In this document: positions 1 through 12,135 of the stretch, in pieces
Numbering within the stretch: the first letter of the stretch is position 1
How the letters are laid out: each line of letters opens with the position of its first letter
NCBI GenBank assembly: GCA_941918925.1
Contig: OW799234.1
Coordinates: 136,571,305 to 136,635,304 of the forward strand
DNA: 64,000 nt
Source: Phyto melanocephala
Taxonomy: Eukaryota; Arthropoda; Insecta; Diptera; Rhinophoridae
Direction of reading: 5' to 3'
Notes under the pieces: generated by a model
The model's input: the letters and a program-made list of their open reading frames with translations, nothing else
Database searches by the model: none
What the model was told of the DNA's origin: nothing
Made by a program: the position numbers and the translations under genes

Positions 1-308
1 TATAATCGTCCTTATTTTAAAGTGACTCATTTTTTAAAAGTCAATTGAAAAATTTAAAAGTGCCGGAAAAACTGAAAAAATAAAACTGAATAAAAACGGA
101 CAAAAACAGTTTTTTCTTATTGCCACAGAATTTTCATTTGGAAGGTTTGTGATTGTAGTGCCGGCAATGTAGTAATATTGAACGTTTATTATTTTTGAAA
201 CCCTTTCTGATGGTTTTTTATTACATATTTATTATATAAATTATAAATATGAACTTATGTATGTATATTGTAATTGTGAATTGTTTTTTTTTTTTGCTGC
301 CTAATAAA
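1..308. other. AT-rich DNA, no gene seen
   Basis: No coding signal or repeat structure recognised. The last 8 bases (301-308) form the left target-site duplication of the hAT element that follows. Confidence 0.6.
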
Positions 309-1606
309 TAGGGTTTGGGAACCGGGAATTCCCGGGAGTGAACCACTTAGTATTCCCGGGAAAATTTCGCTCTTATTCCCGGGAAAACGGGAAATAAAAA
401 ATATGTGGTATATTAGGAAATATATTTGATTTTATTTTTAATTTAACAATAATTTTTTTTTGTAAATTTAAAGAATATTTGAATAAAAAGTAAGGTTTTA
501 AATTTGTTAGCGTCTTTTGTTTGTTAAGTATTTTCAACTTTTCTCAAATCCGAATATGTAAAAGAAAAACAAACATCGTCGGTCAAAAATATTTCACGCC
601 AAAGTTAACGACTTTCCGGAATTATTTTTAATAAGTGCTTATAAATTTCAAGTGAATGAATTAGATAATATACATACATAATTAAATGTTTTCTTGTATA
701 TAAATATTTTTTATAACAACCGTAAATCCAGCAGTAGTTTCCGTGGTTCAGTTTTATAAATATAATCGTATGTACAAATTGTTTTTAAAAGTGGTCACAG
801 AATTTGTAAGTATAATTTTTTTTTATGATTGAATTTTTCTAACAATACTTTTTTTTTTAAATTCACTTTGTTTAGAAGCAAAATGTCTGAGTCTGGAACT
901 ATTTTCAAAAAATAGACAACACAGCACAATGTAATATTTGCCCGAAAAGGTTAATATTTAAGAGCGGTCTCATACGGCACCGTTTTTTGGTTCACAAAAT
1001 AAAATTTAAAAACGATTCTTCAACACCTACACCAAATAAAAAAAATAACTCCACCATTGAAAGTTTTTTAGGCACCCAAACATTACAAGAAATTGTTTCA
1101 AAATTATCAACAGTCGATGGAATATCTATTCGAACAATTACACACGGTTCTTTTCTTCGTCAAAGTTTTTTCAGTAAAAATATGACGTTACCAAAATATG
1201 AAACTGACGCTAAAAACATTGTAATAAAATATTACAACGCCGTTAAAAATACGATGGTGAAAACAATATCGAGTCAAATTTGCGACAATTTGAGGTTTGC
1301 TCTTGTATTAGACGAGTGGACTAGTGTTGCCCAAAAAAGATTTTTAAATATCTGTTCACATGGCAATAATTATTTTTATAATTTGGATTAAGTTTATATT
1401 TCCGGAAGATGTAATGCTGACACAATAGGGACTCTAATGGAAAATAAACTACTAGTAAAACAATGAATTATTAACCAAATCGTGATTTTAAAGTTAACAA
1501 ATATTATTTATTTTAAATAAATATTATTTTCGGGAATTCCCGGGAAGACGATTTTTTAATTCCCGTTTCCCGAAAAAATAAAAAGACCGGGAAATCCCAA
1601 ACCCTA
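309..1606 (+). mobile_element. hAT-type DNA transposon, degenerate
   Basis: The ends are a perfect 12-bp terminal inverted repeat, TAGGGTTTGGGA at 309-320 and its complement at 1595-1606. The flanking 8-bp sequences CTAATAAA (301-308) and CTTATAAA (1607-1614) match at 7 of 8 positions and fit the hAT duplication pattern nTnnnnAn. The first bases fit the hAT terminus pattern YARNG. Just inside each end are several copies of a CCCGGGAA-type palindrome, likely transposase-binding repeats. The interior holds a broken transposase N-terminus. At 1298 bp it is far shorter than an autonomous hAT element (2.5-5 kb), so it is non-autonomous. Confidence 0.85.
883..1455 (+). pseudogene. hAT transposase N-terminal remnant (BED finger)
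   Basis: A start codon at 883 opens a frame that breaks at a run of six A near 910; one more A would join it to the frame used afterwards. That second frame gives a BED-type zinc finger (CNIC near 940, then HRFLVH near 980) and runs to a stop at 1389. It contains a hAT-like segment with LDEWTS followed by RFLNI (about 1310-1350), typical of the region before the first catalytic core motif. Reading in frame past the stop still gives plausible hAT-like residues to about 1455. The catalytic core and the C-terminal dimerisation domain are absent. This is a decayed transposase that cannot act; the family call is confident, the exact family is not. Confidence 0.75.
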
Positions 1607-1614
1607 CTTATAAA

Positions 1615-2255
1615 TAAAAAACCCTTAATGTTATATGCAAAAACTTAACATGCCTTTATAATCTTAAAAAAAGTGCAAAATTTCTATTAAATCTGTTTTT
1701 GGTACTATTGCGTTTAATTTTTGTGACGAGGTGTATTTGTGGTTAATGTATTGGAATCACTGAAAACCCCAATTTCGTAAAAAATACAAGTGAGGGCCTT
1801 TCTACTTGTGACCATCGATATAATTCATACCAATAAAAATAAGTGTGATATAGATTCCATAACTTTCGGCAAAAAAAACTCGATTCTCACCACGAATTTG
1901 CTTTCAGTGTAAAATATTTATTTTGTATTTCTTTTCTTTGTTTGTATGTATGAAAAAAGTAATCTTGAAAAATACTTATTTATTTTAAGAGATTGTTTCA
2001 CAAATAATAATTTATATAACGTTTAGCGTAGTTATAACGTATTTTCTTTAATTTTTATTGAGGCAAGGTGATTTTCACCCAATATTCATTCTTAACTGAA
2101 CAATTTTAGGGCGGGCATATTGACATTATTTAATTTCTGGAAAAAAAATTATATTATAAAATATAATTTTAATATATAGTGGCAATAAAAAAAAAAAAAC
2201 AAATTAGTTTTTATCTTTTATAAATTGAATTTTTATTTTGTCGAACTTTTCTGTT
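1615..2255. other. AT-rich DNA, no gene seen
   Basis: Homopolymer-rich sequence without an open frame of note. The 12-bp string TTTATCTTTTAT at 2210-2221 recurs at 2850-2861, bracketing the foldback repeat. Confidence 0.55.
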
Positions 2256-2853
2256 TAAACTATTATTTAAATTTTTAATCAGGCTTGAACTCATATTAAT
2301 ATTCTTTATTTTTACAAAGAATTTTTTTTTTTTTTTTTAATTGTGATAAATGAAAGAATAAATCTTGAAAAATTATATTATCACAGAAAATAAAACAAAT
2401 GATTATAAACATTGATTGTTAAAAACAATTATCTGTTCTTATCGCTACCTAACTGGTGGCTAGAGCAGGACAAAAATAGTGATAAATGAAAGATAATAAC
2501 AAACAAAAAGTAAAAAAGGGTTGCTGTTTGGTTAAAATTTCAATCTAACTCATTGTGGTAAAAATATATGAAATAGGAAAAACTAAAAATTATTTACCGA
2601 ATTCAATTAACAAAGTCCCGTGAGTTAAATAGATGATATTTACAACCAACATGTAACCACCGATCAGAGAGTGCTGATGATGAAATCGTAGCTGGTTTCG
2701 AAAATGCATTCCACTCGGCTAGTGTCGGTAAAAATATAATTTTTCAAGATTTATTCTTTCATTTATCACAATTAAAAAAAAAAAAAATTCTTTGTAAAAA
2801 CAAAGAATATTAATATGAGCTCAAGCCTGATTAAAAATTTAAATAATAGTTTA
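2256..2853. repeat. Foldback repeat with arms of about 120 bp
   Basis: The arm at 2256-2385 reads TAAACTATTATTT inward through a long T run to TTTATTCTTTCA-type sequence. Its inverted partner lies at about 2735-2853. The arms match over most of their length and enclose about 350 bp with no coding potential. A 12-bp direct repeat (TTTATCTTTTAT) lies near both outer ends and could be a target duplication, though it overlaps the right arm. Probably a MITE or foldback element; superfamily not assignable. Confidence 0.7.
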
Positions 2854-2861
2854 TCTTTTAT

Positions 2862-3610
2862 CGTAAAAAAACTTTGGTACTCTGCTGACAATTGTCTGTA
2901 CAACAAATCAGTTCCCCATCAGTTATCATGTTGTAACTAGGCGATTTCAGCTGCAATCGACGACGTAGTCCAATATTATCGGCAGTGTATAAAAAAACTG
3001 CAAATACATTTAACATATTTTTAAAAATCGAATTGTTAAACCATATACATATATGATACAGTTAAACAGATCTAAATAACATATTTATCTTTAACACAAC
3101 ACATTTAATTTACTATCGTACTTACATACATGTACATGTACTTAGATATGCAGACAGAACATTAAAGTAGCGTTTTCTGCTTTGTTTTCCAACCGATTTT
3201 AACAAAATAATAAGCCAGTTAATACGATTTATCAATTTTGAAACGTCAGAACTCCAAAAACAATGCATTGATCCAAACAAAGGGAGGGAAACTGGTTATA
3301 AAAATAAATTGTTAAAAATTCAACCATACTCTTGGAGGGGTGAAATTTATCATTTTCAAGGTAGATTAAAAAGGTACTCATATCCAATCAGCTGACTTCT
3401 TTTATATATAATTTATCAGCGTTACCAACTTTTTTAAAAGTCTGTCTGCATTTGTCAAACTTAATGGTATTATTTTTATTACACAATAAATAATTCGCAG
3501 TTTCAGTTGGTTCAAAACGTTTTTAAAAATATAAAACCATGAATAGAAAGTTTTCGCTTAAAATTTTTTTAAAAATTATTAAAATAAAAGACTATACAAA
3601 GCATATATAC
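2862..3610. other. Intergenic DNA with a short dispersed repeat
   Basis: No gene seen. The part from about 3440 to 3600 is similar to 53630-53790: both have CTGTCTGCAT, then GCAGTTTCAGTT and GAATAGAAAG- or TAATAGAAAG-type blocks in the same order. It is therefore part of a dispersed repeat of unknown type. Confidence 0.5.
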
Positions 3611-4010
3611 AACAAGTAAGAGCACTATATTCGGCTGTGCCAAATCTTTTATACCCACCACCAATTTTGTGTACTTTTATAGCACAAAATGTATTATTTT
3701 GTTATTAACAGTAATCGCTATGGAATAGTCTCTTTATACTAAAATATGTATCACTTTCTTTGTACAACTTCAATAATGTTTTCGTAAATTAAGTTTTTCA
3801 ATTAAAGTGGGCGTTAAAGTAGGCGTGTCAATATAGTTTCTGCTAATAAATACAACTCAGGTATTTCAATATAGTCCTTTATTCTTCCAAAATCTTTATT
3901 CATAGAGAAATTATATGAATTTGATAAAAAGCGAAATGTTCTGGCAACATTTGAGCCCCCTAGTTTTTTTATGTTCGAGCTCTACGTGTTTTCAACAGAC
4001 AGACGGACAT
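3611..4010 (-). mobile_element. INE-1/DINE-1-like element, partial
   Basis: On the minus strand the element ends with a short hairpin (TTTGGCACAGCCGAATA, imperfect) followed by TAGTGCTCTTACTTGTT at 3611, the same terminus as several other copies in the window. The body (TTATAGCACA-type text, cubic GGCGTT motifs) matches 62685-63508 base for base over long stretches. The 5' part fades near the CAGACAGACGG string at about 4000. Non-autonomous, non-coding; the Helentron assignment rests on resemblance to INE-1-type repeats and was not searched. Confidence 0.65.
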
Positions 4011-4489
4011 TATCAGGGTGTCATTTGTCGCACTGCGAAATTTCAAAATGGAAAGGTTTTGCATATCAATTTCTTTTTATTTATTTTAATGCATTTCCAT
4101 ACAAACTGAGAAGTACTTTCAATATTTCAATGTAATTTTTTAACTTGAAACGCTGTTTACATATTGAATTCTTGTCTCATAAACCATACAAGATATCAAA
4201 AAACAAATATCGAAATCCAAAAGAGTATATTTAAATTAAAATAAATAATAATGTAAGAAATATGTATAATACGCTCCTAACTAAATTTGAATTAATTGTT
4301 GCTGCTTTAAAACATAAACAAATTGACGACCTGTCAATCAATACCATTATCCTTATGATTTTCCAATTACTACTTTCAATATTTTTTCTATACTTTTAAC
4401 TTCATATCATTGTGCAATTATTAAGTTCCTGTTCTTTTGTTTTGCATCTAAAATTTACGCTCATGAAAATTGTTTTCATTTAAAAAAAA
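4011..4489. other. AT-rich DNA, no gene seen
   Basis: No coding or repeat signal recognised in this stretch. Confidence 0.5.
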
Positions 4490-4604
4490 TAAAATTTAGT
4501 ATTTGGTGTCACCGTAGCAAAAAAAAATCACTAAAAATAAAAAAAAACACAGTAACAATAAAAATGATTAAAAAGCGCTGAGTTGACAACGCTGCTTATG
4601 TACA
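4490..4604 (-). repeat. Terminal fragment of the CAGCGTTGTC hAT family
   Basis: Read on the minus strand this starts CAGCGTTGTCAACT and continues through AGTGATTTT and GGTGACACCAAATAC-type blocks, matching the left end of the element at 31702. Only one end is present, so this is a truncated copy. Confidence 0.7.
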
Positions 4605-6561
4605 CATCTACTCTTAACCATTTCAAATCTCAGTGCTTGCAAGTTACAACATATTTTTACTGATTCACACATCCATCAGCTCAAGCTTCATAGCGAAAAA
4701 TTGTGTGGGAGATACACATCCCCATGCATCAAAATAAATTTTAGCGGATTTAAAGCAAAGATACCAACCACATGTATTTCAACAGTTATCTACTCGTATT
4801 CATAAAAAGTGTTTGTAAAAAGCAAGTTTATAACATTGATTATCAACCGACACTTTTACAAAGAAAGCTATACCACGTAATAACTTACCAAAAAGTGCAA
4901 CAGTTTGCAGTTGTTGCACCGCAATTACAAGTTCAATACATATGAAGTACAGAAGTACAATTTTTAAATCAATGCATGCTTGTCATTTTTTTTCTTTTCT
5001 CAAAAATAATTAAGAAAATAATTATATTGCAACAAGTTAGAATGATATACATACTATGTATGCAATTGGCTGTGACAAATCTCAACTTACCTAGTATTAC
5101 GTACATACAAAACAGAAAACATTTTGTTTGACGTTAGGGATGCAACGAAGCGCATTTTTTGCCTATACGATGTCAGCGATACGCGTAGTGAATTTGAATT
5201 CAAGGAAAAATGAGCAAAACAAAAGTAGATAGTAGTAAGGGATTATATTTAGGACATATTAAAAATTGATATCAATAAAATTTTAATGAAAAAAAAAACA
5301 CAAACTACATATTCTCAAAAATACTTTGTTGCGAGAAAGCTGAACGTACATTGAAGTGTGTATGCAGTTCTGTCTGAATTTCAGGAACGAAATTTTTCAT
5401 TTATCTCTACAGGGAATAAAAATGGTGTTAAAAAAATTTGTGAATAAACTAAAAACGACACAAAAACAGGTAAAAAATGTACGAATGTACGAATTGACAT
5501 CAGGTGCCAACATCCCTAAAACAGACACAAAATGAACCAGAGACTGTCAAAACACAAAAGAACAAATAGTTTCATTTATTTTAAATAAAATTTTATTTTA
5601 TTAACAAGAAAATTTTTAAAATAAATACCTACGTACCCATTTTTAATTTAATTTCTACTAGTTTATATCACAAATGTTTGCATTTTTAAACAGTTTTCAC
5701 AAATTAAAACTGCGTACTGGCAAATGAAGGTTGTATTATTTGTTAAAAAATCGTTGTATCGACAATAAAAATATCGCCGATAGCAATATATTCGCAAACT
5801 TGAAGTATCGCCGATATATCGGTATAGTTATAACGTTATCATCATAGAACGCAACCACATACTCTGTGTGTGTTCTACTAAGTTTCAATATTAAAATGTC
5901 CAAATGTGTATTTATAACTCTTGTACCAGATGACCATTAATATATTAAGTGTATGTATGTATGTATGTACACGGAAAGAAAACACATACTTTTGGTAACC
6001 ATAATGTGTGCAAGTTGCATTATTATGTTTAATTTATATATCATTCAGTAATCATATTATGATTGAAATGATTAAATCGACAATCTTTGCTATTTTCTAA
6101 AGCAAATTATTGTTTGTTGCTATTAGTTGTATTAATTGTACTCACCTTTGTTATCACTATTGTTTGATAAATAATTGTTTATATCAAGGTACACTCAATT
6201 AGGTTCTTTCATTTGATCAAATGATCATCAGCTGTTCCTTTTAAAATGTTAAAATTTCATACATTTTCTTTCTTCGCGCATAATTTCCAATTATTAAACT
6301 TCATAAAAAAAGGACTTTTAAAAAATTCTCTTCGAAATGCCTTTCACTTTTTATAATTACTCTTACTTTTGGTGTATATTTATTATTTATTAATTTTTAA
6401 TAATTTTTTTCAAAATTTTAGTATATTTTTTCACATGTCAATCTTTTAAAATAATAAAATTTAAGAAGAAAAGTTGAAAACAAATTATTGTTAAAAAATC
6501 ATAGCTTGATTGCTTAAATGCTTTAGAATATGTTATTTTTGCAAAGACTTTATACTATTTT
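4605..6561. other. Intergenic DNA, no gene seen
   Basis: Contains only short chance open frames. A TAGGGATG string near 5138 and its complement near 5512 could be the ends of a small element, but the flanks do not match, so it is not called. A TATG microsatellite lies near 5950. Confidence 0.5.
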
Positions 6562-7277
6562 TATACCCTTCACCTGTGGTGCACAAGGGTATATATAGCT
6601 TTTTCATTCCGTTTGTAATTTCTACAATTTTCATTTCCGACCCCATAAAGTATATATTTTCTGAAAGCTTATGAATAGAGGAGTCGATTAAGCCCTGACC
6701 GTCTGCCCATCTGTCCGTGTGTTGGTTGAAATCAACTTTTAGAAGCAACTATATGTTCCTCAGATCTGTATATGGTATCAATCTCTTGGAAATATCTAGG
6801 AATGAATCGCTATTGAAATTCAGCACAATCGCCCCATAACTTTCTGAGATATGAGCAAAAAAACACGACCACCTCGTTTATTTACACAATTACAACAACA
6901 ACATACATATATACATAAATGTAAAAAACATGCAAAAAAAAATTACAAAAAAAAAAAATATATTAAAAATAAAAAAAAAATAATAAAAAAAATTACAAAA
7001 AAAAATTAAAAAAAAAATTTAAAAAAAATTTAAAAATTTGTTTAAAAAAATTTAAAAAAAAATATAAAAAAAAAAATAATAAAATATAAATAATATATTA
7101 AATAAAATAAAATTTTTTTGTCTCAGCTGGGATTCGATGCCACATTTATTCTAACGTGTACGTATGCACGTATTTTATATGGGATGAATGGTGATACAAA
7201 CAATTGTTATTGCATGACTACACGTTGTGAAGGGTATATAAGATTCGGCACGGCCGAATATAGCACTGTTACTTGTT
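6562..7277 (+). mobile_element. INE-1/DINE-1-like element, copy A
   Basis: Starts TATACCCTTCACC, carries the block CCGACCCCATAAAGTATAT and a run of CTGTCCGT-type repeats, and ends with the hairpin ATTCGGCACGGCCGAAT followed by a short tail to CTTGTT. This layout (TATACCC start, CCGACC..TAAAGTATAT core, 3' hairpin near the end) is that of INE-1/DINE-1 repeats of flies, regarded as non-autonomous Helentrons. An A-rich tract occupies 6920-7110 and precedes the block GCTGGGATTCGATGCC; in copies at 46.1 and 56.6 kb this middle segment is inverted. Non-coding. Confidence 0.75.
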
Positions 7278-9084
7278 GTTATAACAATTATTATTTATCA
7301 AAAGAAAAATTCGGTTGTGGTTGATTTTCTTTAAACAACTTAACTTGATTAAAAGTGTGTCTGGCAACAGTTTCTAGCAAATACTCGTATCTATCATCTC
7401 TTTACAATTGTAATATAAAATAAATCAATTGATGTATAAAATAAAACTGAATATCATTTGCAATTAGATCACGGCAAAGCATAATCTATGTACATAACTA
7501 TGTTCACACATAAATGCAATCCAAAGTGTCGCATTGACAGATTAATATAAATATATAAAAAAGAATAAAAATTCTCCCTTTATTTGCTGCAATCGATTTG
7601 ATATAAAACTTTCTTTTAAACTAGTTGAACCCGGTCGGCATTGCTGGCCCCAATAATATTTTTAAATTGTATTAATTTTAAGGTAAATTATGATATCGTT
7701 GTTAGTACAAATTAATAGTGCAATTTTTTTTATATTCTTCCTTCTGTCGTGTCCGTATACACATGTGTACATACATTTATTTCTTCTCAGTCATTTTAAG
7801 CACAAAAAAATTAAGCCAGATGGTATAGGGTGCCTCCGTACCAAATTCTTTTAAAATCCATTCAATATTTTTTGAGTCAATTTATAATTTTAAGAAGACA
7901 GACAGACAAAAATTTTTAAAACAAAGTGTTTTGTAACCGCCAGCTTAATTTAAAAAAAATATTTCATGTATAAATACGGTCGTTTTACAATCTTATTAAA
8001 AGTATAGATCATGTTTTGTACATACTCACTATGAATGTATGTGTGTTTTGAGGTTTTTTTCAGTTTTTGTTAATTTGAGGTTTAATCTTACAAGTTAAAG
8101 TTGTATTTTATTCATTAGATGTGCCGTTAATTTATGTAAAATAATATTAAACAAACAGACTGAATCAGCGCTGATTTCATTAATAGCTGTGGCAACTAAC
8201 TCAATTATGCATTTCCTTTACGCACTGCTGAAAAAGGTAGCAGCAAATAATGGTGAAAACTGAAAAACTACGTACGAAATAAAGTTGTATCCTCTCTTTT
8301 ACTGCTGAAAAGTCAGCAGTACAGAAGACATACTCTTTTGCGTTTTTGTATGAAAACAATTTTAGCATTTCAATGTATACAATACGGTAAGTCAGCAAAC
8401 GATGTCTGCACAAAATAGGTTTTTGAGATAATGCCTCATTTGTTCAACTAAATATTCACAAACATTTGCTTATCGTCGGCATATCGTAGCTTATACGATA
8501 ACTTGATGTAAGTAATAGTATTTTTAAAATTATTAAAATTATTGCCATGTGGTTTGTTATTGTCTGCATAAGGCAATTAAAAAAAAAATAATAAAGAAAA
8601 CTTAAAGACGATGTTATTAAATTTGTTCAAAAGTCTTTGTCGCAAGTAGTTTTTAATATAAAATCTCGAAAATGTAAATACTGAATAACTAAATGTAAAT
8701 AAAGATGAAATATAAGAATGAATGAATGAATATGTTTAACTGGACGTTTTTGTTAACACAAAATTCAATGCAAAACTTAAACAATTACTGTATTGTAGAG
8801 TAAAGAATAATAAAACTGTTACTAAACGAATCTAAAATTTAAAAAAATAAATTTAAATAAAGATATATGTACTATAACGTATATTTCATAAGATTGCGTT
8901 TATGGTGACACTTTTACTAGTTTTGTTCGTTTGCCATTTTTGTAGATAATTTGGAACAAACCACTACCATTTTAACTATTTTAATTTAATTACACAATTG
9001 TGCAAGATAAATAAATTAAAAATTTAGAGTGGGTACAAAAAAAAGCACTGAAATATTGAACTACATTTCTTGATTTGTTGATTT
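7278..9084. other. Intergenic DNA, no gene seen
   Basis: AT-rich sequence with only short open frames lacking recognisable domains. Confidence 0.5.
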
Positions 9085-9631
9085 TCTATTATAAAGAGGA
9101 AATGAAATGTGTGTTTGTTGAAAGTTTTCTTCGAAACTACTTATTCAATTTCTAAAATTTTCATAAATTCTCCAGATCTATCGTCCGAACGGACATAGGC
9201 AGTATTTTTGTTTTATATTTTAGGTGGGCGTGGTACCTCTCATACAAGTTAAACACATTTTATGACATATTTTAAGAACTGTAGCAGCAGCTATTCCCTT
9301 TAACTTTATACTTTGATAACAATTTCCTTATTTAAGAAAAAAATGGATAGGATCAGAGCAGGGGTCATGGTATTCCCCATAAAAAAAATACGATTAATGA
9401 ATATACGTTTGGAAACTATAAACGAAATTTGGTTATACGAGCAATTTTGACGACAATTTTCTTGTTACAGCCAAAAATGGTTACGATCGGAGCAGACGTA
9501 GTGTTATCCCTCAACGAATTTTAAAAATTAAAATTACACATACATACATATATAAAACAATTACGTATAAATATAAATAAAGCAATAAAAATTTCCTGGT
9601 GGGTGTAGTGAAGCTCACCGGGTCAGCTAGT
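9085..9631 (+). mobile_element. Helitron-like non-autonomous repeat
   Basis: Starts TCTATTATAAAGAGGAAATG and ends CGGGTCAGCTAGT, which resembles the TC...CTAGT termini of classical Helitrons. The interior from about 9100 to 9480 is repeated in the opposite orientation at about 44890-45320. The expected host A before the 5' TC is not present (the base is T), so the 5' end may be slightly misplaced. No coding capacity. Confidence 0.5.
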
Positions 9632-11567
9632 TTTTAATAAAATTGGTCAAAAATATTTATTATTGTGGCAACACTGTATTTGATGCAAGAAAACCGAATG
9701 GCTAAAAATATGAGGAATACATTTTCTAAGACAAACTCAACGCGAGCATATAGTCATATTATTTATTTTGTATGAAAAATATCAACAACAACTTTAAGGA
9801 TGCATATACATAATTAATTTTATGAAATAGCATTAGTATCACTGATATGCAAACACTTTGAATTGACCTGTTGTCTTTAAAGCAAGTCGTTTAGTTTTAG
9901 AATTATAACTTATGCAGTTTCCATAGATTTTTTTTCTTTCTTTTCCAAATACTCTTATAAACAAACTTTCAAGTAGAGGGTCATCGTTATATTTTTATCA
10001 AAAGTCAATTCAATTCATAGGTATACACAAATATGAGTCTTGCCACGAAATAAAACATTATAACTATTAAGAAAACTAAATTGAAATTTATTTATTTTTT
10101 TCATTTGTAATTTGATTTTTTCTCTCCTTAAATACATATGAATATGAAATTTCGAGTTAAGTCCAGTGCTAAATTTGTTTGTATTTGTTTACTGATTTTT
10201 AATTTAGTTAATATTTATCTAAAAGGTCATATGAAATCTGAACAAGCAAAAACAAAATCGATTGAAATTGTAATTACCGAATTAAGGCCATTTTAATCGA
10301 AATGTGTGACAGCGTTTTATTATCTATTCCTCTACAACCTAAAGAAACGTCGATTTATACTATCTTAACTACATATCTTTAATATAATTAGTTTCGACTA
10401 GTAAATAAAAAACCGAATGAAATTGTACTCTTAAATATCTGTTTGCGACAAACCCTAAATAAAGTTTTAAAGAACAACAACAAAAAACTAATTCACCTCA
10501 CAACAAAAGCGTTATTTTTCTTAGAAGCTAAGAAAATACAATGGTATTTAACGTACTGACTGTGTCTAAAACAAACAAAAAACGAGAACCACTTTTAATG
10601 AACGCAACCTTATAGGCGCCACTAGGGCGTAATTACTACACAAAACTAAACAACATATACATATACAATGAACACCATACAAACTTTTATCTGTGCATTA
10701 CAAAATATCGCTTGAAAAATCTTTGAAATGCCAGTTGCAACAAGATACGGTAGCAAAATTAGTTAAATTTTTTGAAATTGTAAACAGTAGCGCAAAACAC
10801 AACTTTAAGCCAAATAATTCCTTTCTATTTAACATTTTTTGCACACAAATTTTACCTGCTTAGCTAATTAATTAATAGAATTCAATCAAATTTAAAAACA
10901 AAAAAAAAACTGGATTTTTTTAAACTTTTTCTGTCAATCTTCGCATACAAATAAAATTTTGTAATTATAAAAGCGGGCAGAGCCGCGTCTAAGCAAAGTA
11001 AAAATTATTCTTAAACTAATTCTACTAAACCAATAGTTTTATAAAACTTTTCGCACTACTTGGATTTTTTAACTTATTTTATTAAGTGAAGAAAACTTAT
11101 GCAATTAGTGATTGTGTATACATACACACATACATACTTATTCTGTTACCATTTTTGAAAAAGGAATAGAGGCGAAATAAAATGAATTGGAATGGAAAAT
11201 AGATGTAAAGATTTGTTCTTTGCAAAACTTCAATTTTGTGATATGTAAGTGCAGTGTTAAGGTTCAATCGAATTGTTCAGTTTTTGAAATCGAACTTTCT
11301 TTTTGTGGTTACAAAATTTCTATTGCAAGAATCATAATTCCTTGAGTATATAAATATTTGTATTCCGAAAGAAAATTCTGTAGATACTACCATCAAATTT
11401 TGCCATTATAACTAAACTATGCAATTGGCAACTAACAACCGATGCTGTTTTCTCTGTGCACACCTTGAACTACACGTACGGCTGTAAAGTAAAACATAAA
11501 TATACAGGGTGGAGCAATAGTCACCATTGCAATGGGCTTAAAAGTTCAATAACATTTTCGTTTATAT
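9632..11567. other. Intergenic DNA, no gene seen
   Basis: No open frame with a recognisable product. The last four bases (11564-11567, ATAT) are the left target-site duplication of the LTR retrotransposon. Confidence 0.5.
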
Positions 11568-12097
11568 TGTTACAGATTTATTTTTAAGTAGCTTAATTTA
11601 CATTTTAATTTATTTTATTTGTAGCAGTTAAAGTTACTGTAGTTGTATTTGTATTAGTTTGTTTTGATGGTTTTTCGAAAATGTTGTTTGTTATTTTGTG
11701 TAGCATACTTTTAGGCACTTCTATTATTCGTGCATATTACTTAACGTCTTAATTTAAATTTAACGGTTTTCGAATGTACTAGAATGTACATACGAGAACT
11801 TTGTCGAATGTTACCGAACACCACTATGTTACTATAAATAGCCGAACAACACGGCTAACGTGATGAGTATTACAATAGAGCTTGTAAAGTGCGTATCAAA
11901 GTGAGTTTGATAATAAAAGTGTATAACTATAAGTGTAATAAGTAAAGTGATATTAAAGCAATCTTTGAGTGTGCTTAAGTAAATAAAGTGCTCTTAATTT
12001 TATAACGAATTTCAACTGTTTTTAATTGCAATAAAAGAACTCAAAAGGTTTATTTAAAGGAAATATTCCAACGTTTATAAAAGCTATAAACGTAACA
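11568..12097 (+). repeat. 5' LTR (530 bp)
   Basis: Identical in length to the 3' LTR and different from it at about two positions (an A for C near 11665 and a C for G near 12084). It carries a TATA box and several AATAAA-like strings in its right half. Confidence 0.95.
11833..11840 (+). promoter_or_regulatory. TATA box of the LTR promoter
   Basis: TATAAATA in the middle of the 5' LTR, with the same string at 17496-17503 in the 3' LTR. The position fits the U3/R promoter of an LTR; the start site itself is not determined. Confidence 0.6.
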
Positions 12098-12115
12098 ACT
12101 GGTGTCAGAAGTGAA
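12098..12115 (+). other. Primer-binding site
   Basis: The sequence ACTGGTGTCAGAAGTG begins directly after the LTR. TGGTGTCAGAAGTG is complementary to the 3' end expected of an insect leucine tRNA including CCA. Location is certain, tRNA identity is inference. Confidence 0.7.
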
Positions 12116-12135
12116 ATTGCATTATAATAAAAGAC

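Noticed and set aside
5138..5518. Small hAT with TAGGGATG ends
   Set aside because: The 8-bp flanks do not match and no internal relation to other copies was found.
7121..7145. tRNA-like T-arm string (GGGATTCGATGCC)
   Set aside because: No matching D-arm, anticodon arm or acceptor stem around it, and it recurs as part of INE-1-like repeats.
11500..11530. Mariner end (TACAGGGTGGAGC) in front of the LTR element
   Set aside because: Only one short string, no partner end nearby.
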